Made by a program: the position numbers and the translations under genes. From Nocardia asiatica NBRC 100129 (GTDB lineage Bacteria; Actinomycetota; Actinomycetes; Mycobacteriales; Mycobacteriaceae), in assembly GCF_000308415.1 (NCBI RefSeq), contig NZ_BAFS01000464.1, positions 1-44,557 on the forward strand: DNA of 44,557 bases. Reading direction: 5' to 3'. Shown piece by piece: positions 41,701 to 44,557 of the stretch (position 1 is the stretch's first letter; each line of letters opens with the position of its first letter). The notes below the pieces were generated by a model, which was given only the letters and a program-made list of their open reading frames with translations, was not told the DNA's origin and searched no databases.

Positions 41701-44557
41701 GCGAGTCCTGGGCGTTTGATGACCAGCAGTCTTCGGCCACTCCACACCGCGCCGATCTGGTCACTATCGGCCGTCTTGTCGGCACGCAAGTTCCGCAGGT
41801 GCAGGAGACTGCGGCTGCGGTGCTGGACGAGGTGGTCACCGCCGCGCTCACCGCGGCGCCGCCGCGGGCGGCAGTCGAGGAGGCGTATACCCGCTACCGT
41901 GACCGTGCCGTCGAACCGATCACCGACGCCATCGGTTCGACGCTCGAAGCGATCATTCTCGACAGCCAACCGCGCGGCGCCCACCCGGACCCACAGCGGT
42001 GCGCGGCAGCCGAATCGGTACGTGACAATCATCTCGCGCGACGCGCTCTGACTGCCGCGATCGTCGACCGCGCATGGATCGGCGCCGACTTCACCATCGC
42101 CGACCGTGCCGAAATACGGTGCACAGTAGAGGATCACGCCCACACCTACGCCCAGCAGCACCTGCGGTTCTCAGACGACGAGATCGTCCGCTACACCACC
42201 GATCATCTGGATCATCTGTTCCCGGACCTGGGACGCACCCAGGTGTGGAGGGCGGTGAAGGCGGAAATCGTTCGCCGCGACGAAGTCCTCGCCAGTACCC
42301 CCGCTCAGCGCGCCGCCCGTCTCGCCGCCCGCACCGCGACCGCGGCCGGTCTGCGTGAACAGGCGGAAGCCCTCCTCATCGCCGACGACCCCCAGCCAGC
42401 GCGCCGACTGCTGGCCGCGGCCGAGCACCTCGCCCCGCGCGACCCGCAGGCGAGGACACTCGCGCAGGTCATCGACGACCACTACCTGGTGCAGGCCGAG
42501 CCGCAGCGGCTGTGGCCGAACCAGATGATGCTCGACCGGGACGCGGAGTACGCGGAGATCCCTACGACCGCAGGCCAACTGATGTACCTGATGCGGGGCA
42601 CCCGGTGGACGCGGGAACGCATCGACGATCCCGCACACGCCGAGGTGATCGTGCTCCGTCACCACGATCCCGACACCGGCGCCCGCCACCACCTGCGCCT
42701 GGTGTGGGACGCCAGCGACGACGGGATCGTGTACAACTCGGATGCCTCCAGAGGCAGCGTCATCAAGGCGTCGGTATCGTCCCGCTCCGGACGCATCTCG
42801 CTGGCCACCGTGCGGCGCATGATCCTCAGAGCCGCCGGTGCGCCGGTGCCATCGACCCTGCCATACCGTCCAACCACCGGCCCCTCGGCGTTGTCCGGGG
42901 ACCAACGGATGCTGCTGTGGCTGATCAGCGATCACTCCGCGGTCTGGAAGCTCACCGAAGCGCTCGCCGACCCCGGGTACGCGACAGCCCAGTTGTTCGA
43001 CGGCCGATCATTCGGGCCTGTCCGGCCCGGGGTAGTCGAACATCGGCACCCGGAATGGGCGAGGCAACCTCTGGGCTACGACATCTACGGCGACAACGAG
43101 GGTGTCCTCCAGTTGTCCAGCCGTCGCGAGGGCAAGCCTGCGTCCGGCACGCAAGCGCTGATCACCATCACACGCGAGCAGTTCGAGCAGTTCGCTGAAA
43201 CGTTGGCCAGCGCAACCCGTGACGCCTTGGGGCACCGTGACAGCGTCAGCGCCCGTGAAGACATCCTGCGCGAACTGCTGGGCATCAACGAACTGCTGGA
43301 CGCAGCTACCGACGACACCGCACTTGCACTGTCGCCTGAACACCTACACACCACGCCCATACCCTCTGCCGGTTCGCAGACGCAACCAAGCCCTGCCGAG
43401 CCGGCACCGGAGGTCGATGCCAGCGCTCTGCCGACCGTCAGCGACCACTACCCGCTGCTGTACGCGGCGGCGAACCACCTGATCCACGCGACGGTCAGTG
43501 CTGGCACGTATCTGATCGGGCCCGCCGACGGCGCAGCGACAGCCGTCGCCGACCACACCGCTATCGAGCACCTGCGCCGGGCAGGGTTCCTGGACGTCAA
43601 TCCGGCCACGAGACAGGTGATCTGCAGTGAGGCCGGCGCGCGGCGCCGCGACGCTTTGCGCCGCAGCCATCACAGCGAACCTCCTGTCGGCGCGTGGGTT
43701 CTCGACCTCGGCACCGGACACGCGGGCGTGGTTTGCGATCTTCTCGCGCTCACCGAGACCCAGCAGTGGGCGGAAGTCGTTGTAGCTGACCACGAGACAC
43801 ACAGCGGCCCAGTCCTCACGGTCGAACCGGCGGATCTGACCGTTCTTGACCGTGCGCCGGTCACCGCGGCCGCCGCAGCGGAGCTCTACCGCACCGCCAC
43901 CAGCGCCCACGATGCGACCGCAGCGGTTGCCCCTGTGTCGCAGCGCGACAGCGATCAGTCCGCTGCTGCGACTGCAGCCTCCCACCGAGAGCCGCCCGCG
44001 GCAAACGTCGGCGCCGCCGAGGCACCCATATCATCGACGGCCGCCGTCGTGGCGGGCGAGGAGGCCGATGCGCCGGCTGTGGCGGTGTTGAGCGAGGATC
44101 AGCGTCTGCTGCTGTACGTGCTGCACCTGAACTGCGCGGGACATCCCACTCGATCGCTCGCTGCGGCGTTGGGCACCAACTCCGGCAACGTGACCTTGCG
44201 CAACCTGTTCTCGTCCTCTACCCACAGTGTGCAGTTCGCCGGTGGGGCTTTCCCTGACATCGTCAACATCCGCCCCGCGTGGCGAGGGGTGGTCTTCCAC
44301 TGCGAAGGAGACAAGGTCAGGATCGTCGTCCCTGGGGCCACGCGACGACGAGAAGATGCCGTCACAATCAGCGTCACCCGCCCTGATCTTGTCCGATTCG
44401 CCGAGTCGCTGGCCCCCCATATCCGCGAACAACTCGCCAACTATCGCTCGCTGTCGGACACAGAACTGGACGAGTTCCTGCACGACGTCCTCGGCATCCA
44501 CCACATACAGCCCACCACGCATCCGTGGGACGAGCAGGAACTTGGCACGAGCCCCGG
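38643..44557 (+). CDS. Giant multi-domain protein of unknown function (C-terminus beyond window)
   Basis: This frame is open from ATG 38643 (GTG 38724 is an alternative) to the window end, more than 1950 codons. No ribosome site precedes either start. There is no signal peptide or membrane helix. A charged helical, coiled-coil-like part is near residues 85-140 (QRSRWSQLHTELQTLEEQLR). Acidic Ala/Pro/Glu-rich linkers separate beta-rich modules, for example ITWSQDLRGGHGFRHLAVDD, AQLYWELTDSGKYVYQR and LRLVWDASDDGIVYNS. A unit of about 135 residues is repeated: 42891-43290 (GDQRMLLWLISDHS ... LITITREQFEQFAETLASAT ... LRELLGINE) and 44091-44505 (EDQRLLLYVLHLNC ... VTISVTRPDLVRFAESLAPH ... LHDVLGIHH). 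No catalytic motif is recognised in the visible part; enzymatic domains may lie further downstream. Confidence 0.85.
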   Translation, partial: MPGRRGADTEDLSRSAGSWPASADRPGVAGPQPGDLNDLIYRWARTVHDLEVIRGSGHTLMASIASTESACTDAETSGATEQSTRLRAVLGRLNSDFTQQRSRWSQLHTELQTLEEQLRSAGTDPEHLNQKLVLRAGKQDSTEFTRSARDQLRLNLLHRSAPATEWVRGRSAAVLGDAVGTGFADAPDLAPITAIVEDGAAPGSYRVSTDIDLALHDIAQRRRAGTDAEDPDLAARVREIVHAARSNPQLVPPRKLVRLERVASALLAGEPVELVEEVNGSPVVLSSIVDVVADEPTYQWWLSTRTPPARPTPTTSPHADDAAAEAADAASVVDDEQHLPAPLGQPRRRERLTGPIQNAQPHAVSPQPGPEVSDEVRRASILDHVAASVVTNPALTRSAVHQERTQSLSRAAAIAESLILGRLNAIQASQFGDTADDAQLQRVVSALLADPTRLSWLAREVAEQARRSLSRNSPQSQLVGELADSIAEAAGLGASAEAVQAVLDAAAPLHELTDDAQQSVVQQALETVHAATSQDFHEIGYVAFNPDTAGEPPEPESNPVVADAVAECGDTAASDAIRQEFLDGWWDAHDDAEQSTESPLDYDVDSLTEPAVDAVAGVDHDIAEEIPEIHGGPAHEITAPRPTAPVSNLPAVTADNEPPHNSSSVPRPLRLPQALTITWSQDLRGGHGFRHLAVDDEGQQYAFTIHDKSLPDGSRVILAQGRELHRTRDIRSGSTIHIQAPVVHAVEGDSAAARPQPPKSGAAIVVAAQRAQWDVLDEQARYAVDGLYQLRLAGSTADGGYEAQLYWELTDSGKYVYQRTRSRLQTPRGPVPGPSIGQITDLLESVTTVQSRPDVEPAAAEPVAANRGEATPELTSGETISTAAAPSDIIDHTDPRPEASSAASEPATAATDINPQQVDAQTGGQGTPTAAGHAYRESAASDTGFVHAHVWRPMLYPPPPLVPDDLDEARTVADRARSSGWSVAGRFLPGVRGGVAFELVISGQPAHQIEDIRLRWQRRGESWAFDDQQSSATPHRADLVTIGRLVGTQVPQVQETAAAVLDEVVTAALTAAPPRAAVEEAYTRYRDRAVEPITDAIGSTLEAIILDSQPRGAHPDPQRCAAAESVRDNHLARRALTAAIVDRAWIGADFTIADRAEIRCTVEDHAHTYAQQHLRFSDDEIVRYTTDHLDHLFPDLGRTQVWRAVKAEIVRRDEVLASTPAQRAARLAARTATAAGLREQAEALLIADDPQPARRLLAAAEHLAPRDPQARTLAQVIDDHYLVQAEPQRLWPNQMMLDRDAEYAEIPTTAGQLMYLMRGTRWTRERIDDPAHAEVIVLRHHDPDTGARHHLRLVWDASDDGIVYNSDASRGSVIKASVSSRSGRISLATVRRMILRAAGAPVPSTLPYRPTTGPSALSGDQRMLLWLISDHSAVWKLTEALADPGYATAQLFDGRSFGPVRPGVVEHRHPEWARQPLGYDIYGDNEGVLQLSSRREGKPASGTQALITITREQFEQFAETLASATRDALGHRDSVSAREDILRELLGINELLDAATDDTALALSPEHLHTTPIPSAGSQTQPSPAEPAPEVDASALPTVSDHYPLLYAAANHLIHATVSAGTYLIGPADGAATAVADHTAIEHLRRAGFLDVNPATRQVICSEAGARRRDALRRSHHSEPPVGAWVLDLGTGHAGVVCDLLALTETQQWAEVVVADHETHSGPVLTVEPADLTVLDRAPVTAAAAAELYRTATSAHDATAAVAPVSQRDSDQSAAATAASHREPPAANVGAAEAPISSTAAVVAGEEADAPAVAVLSEDQRLLLYVLHLNCAGHPTRSLAAALGTNSGNVTLRNLFSSSTHSVQFAGGAFPDIVNIRPAWRGVVFHCEGDKVRIVVPGATRRREDAVTISVTRPDLVRFAESLAPHIREQLANYRSLSDTELDEFLHDVLGIHHIQPTTHPWDEQELGTSP

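Noticed and set aside
40581..42161. 526-codon open frame on the minus strand
   Set aside because: Antisense to the giant plus-strand gene, whose plus frame has coherent repeated modules; the minus product is Arg/Gly/Val-rich and unlike any family.

Overview
The window looks like part of a large, high-GC actinobacterial plasmid from a mycolic-acid-containing genus, most likely Nocardia or a close relative (Rhodococcus, Gordonia). The clues are a secreted mycolyltransferase, a LIP-family secretory lipase, an iteron replicon with a RepA-type initiator, a ParA partition pair, and a large MobF (TrwC/TraA-type) relaxase. I see no rRNA, tRNA, CRISPR array or intact insertion sequence. The genus is inferred from gene content only.

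Layout. 1-3.7 kb: leftward exported/transport block (35-residue peptide, secretory lipase, MFS exporter, short ORF, exported VTP-repeat protein cut by the window edge). 3.7-11.5 kb: a non-coding stretch with hairpins, then an XRE/MmyB-type regulator behind a 19-bp palindrome, a coupled pair (77 aa ORF plus a zeta-toxin-like protein lacking its P-loop), two tandem paralogous helical proteins, and a convergent RecA-like ATPase homologue that has also lost its P-loop. 11.8-19.1 kb: DUF1173 protein divergent from a 1952 aa relaxase-helicase with a duplicated C-terminal module. 19.2-23.8 kb: small exported protein, mycolyltransferase, multi-pass membrane protein, and an AT-hook/ribbon-helix-helix protein behind a candidate oriT or operator. 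24.9-27.6 kb: winged-helix/zinc-ribbon protein and a predicted PD-(D/E)xK nuclease. 28.1-31.4 kb: RepA and a 2.3 kb iteron-rich origin with two inverted DnaA boxes. 31.7-34.7 kb: a frameshifted YdcF-family pseudogene and an orphan gene of about 50% GC. 34.9-38.2 kb: parA, its RHH partner, a triple-HTH protein and a small membrane protein. 38.4 kb to the end: a very long ORF (over 1950 codons) that runs off the window.

How the parts fit. RepA with iterons and DnaA boxes gives replication; ParA plus its RHH partner gives segregation; the relaxase, DUF1173 protein, membrane protein and RHH protein suggest conjugation. The coupling protein and type IV secretion genes must lie outside the window. 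The lipase, mycolyltransferase, exporter and small exported proteins look like cell-envelope cargo. The best candidate for something undescribed is the 4.46-11.5 kb neighbourhood, where two P-loop families with apparently dead active sites sit beside two paralogous proteins of unknown function. Family calls come from reading motifs by eye; no database search was run.
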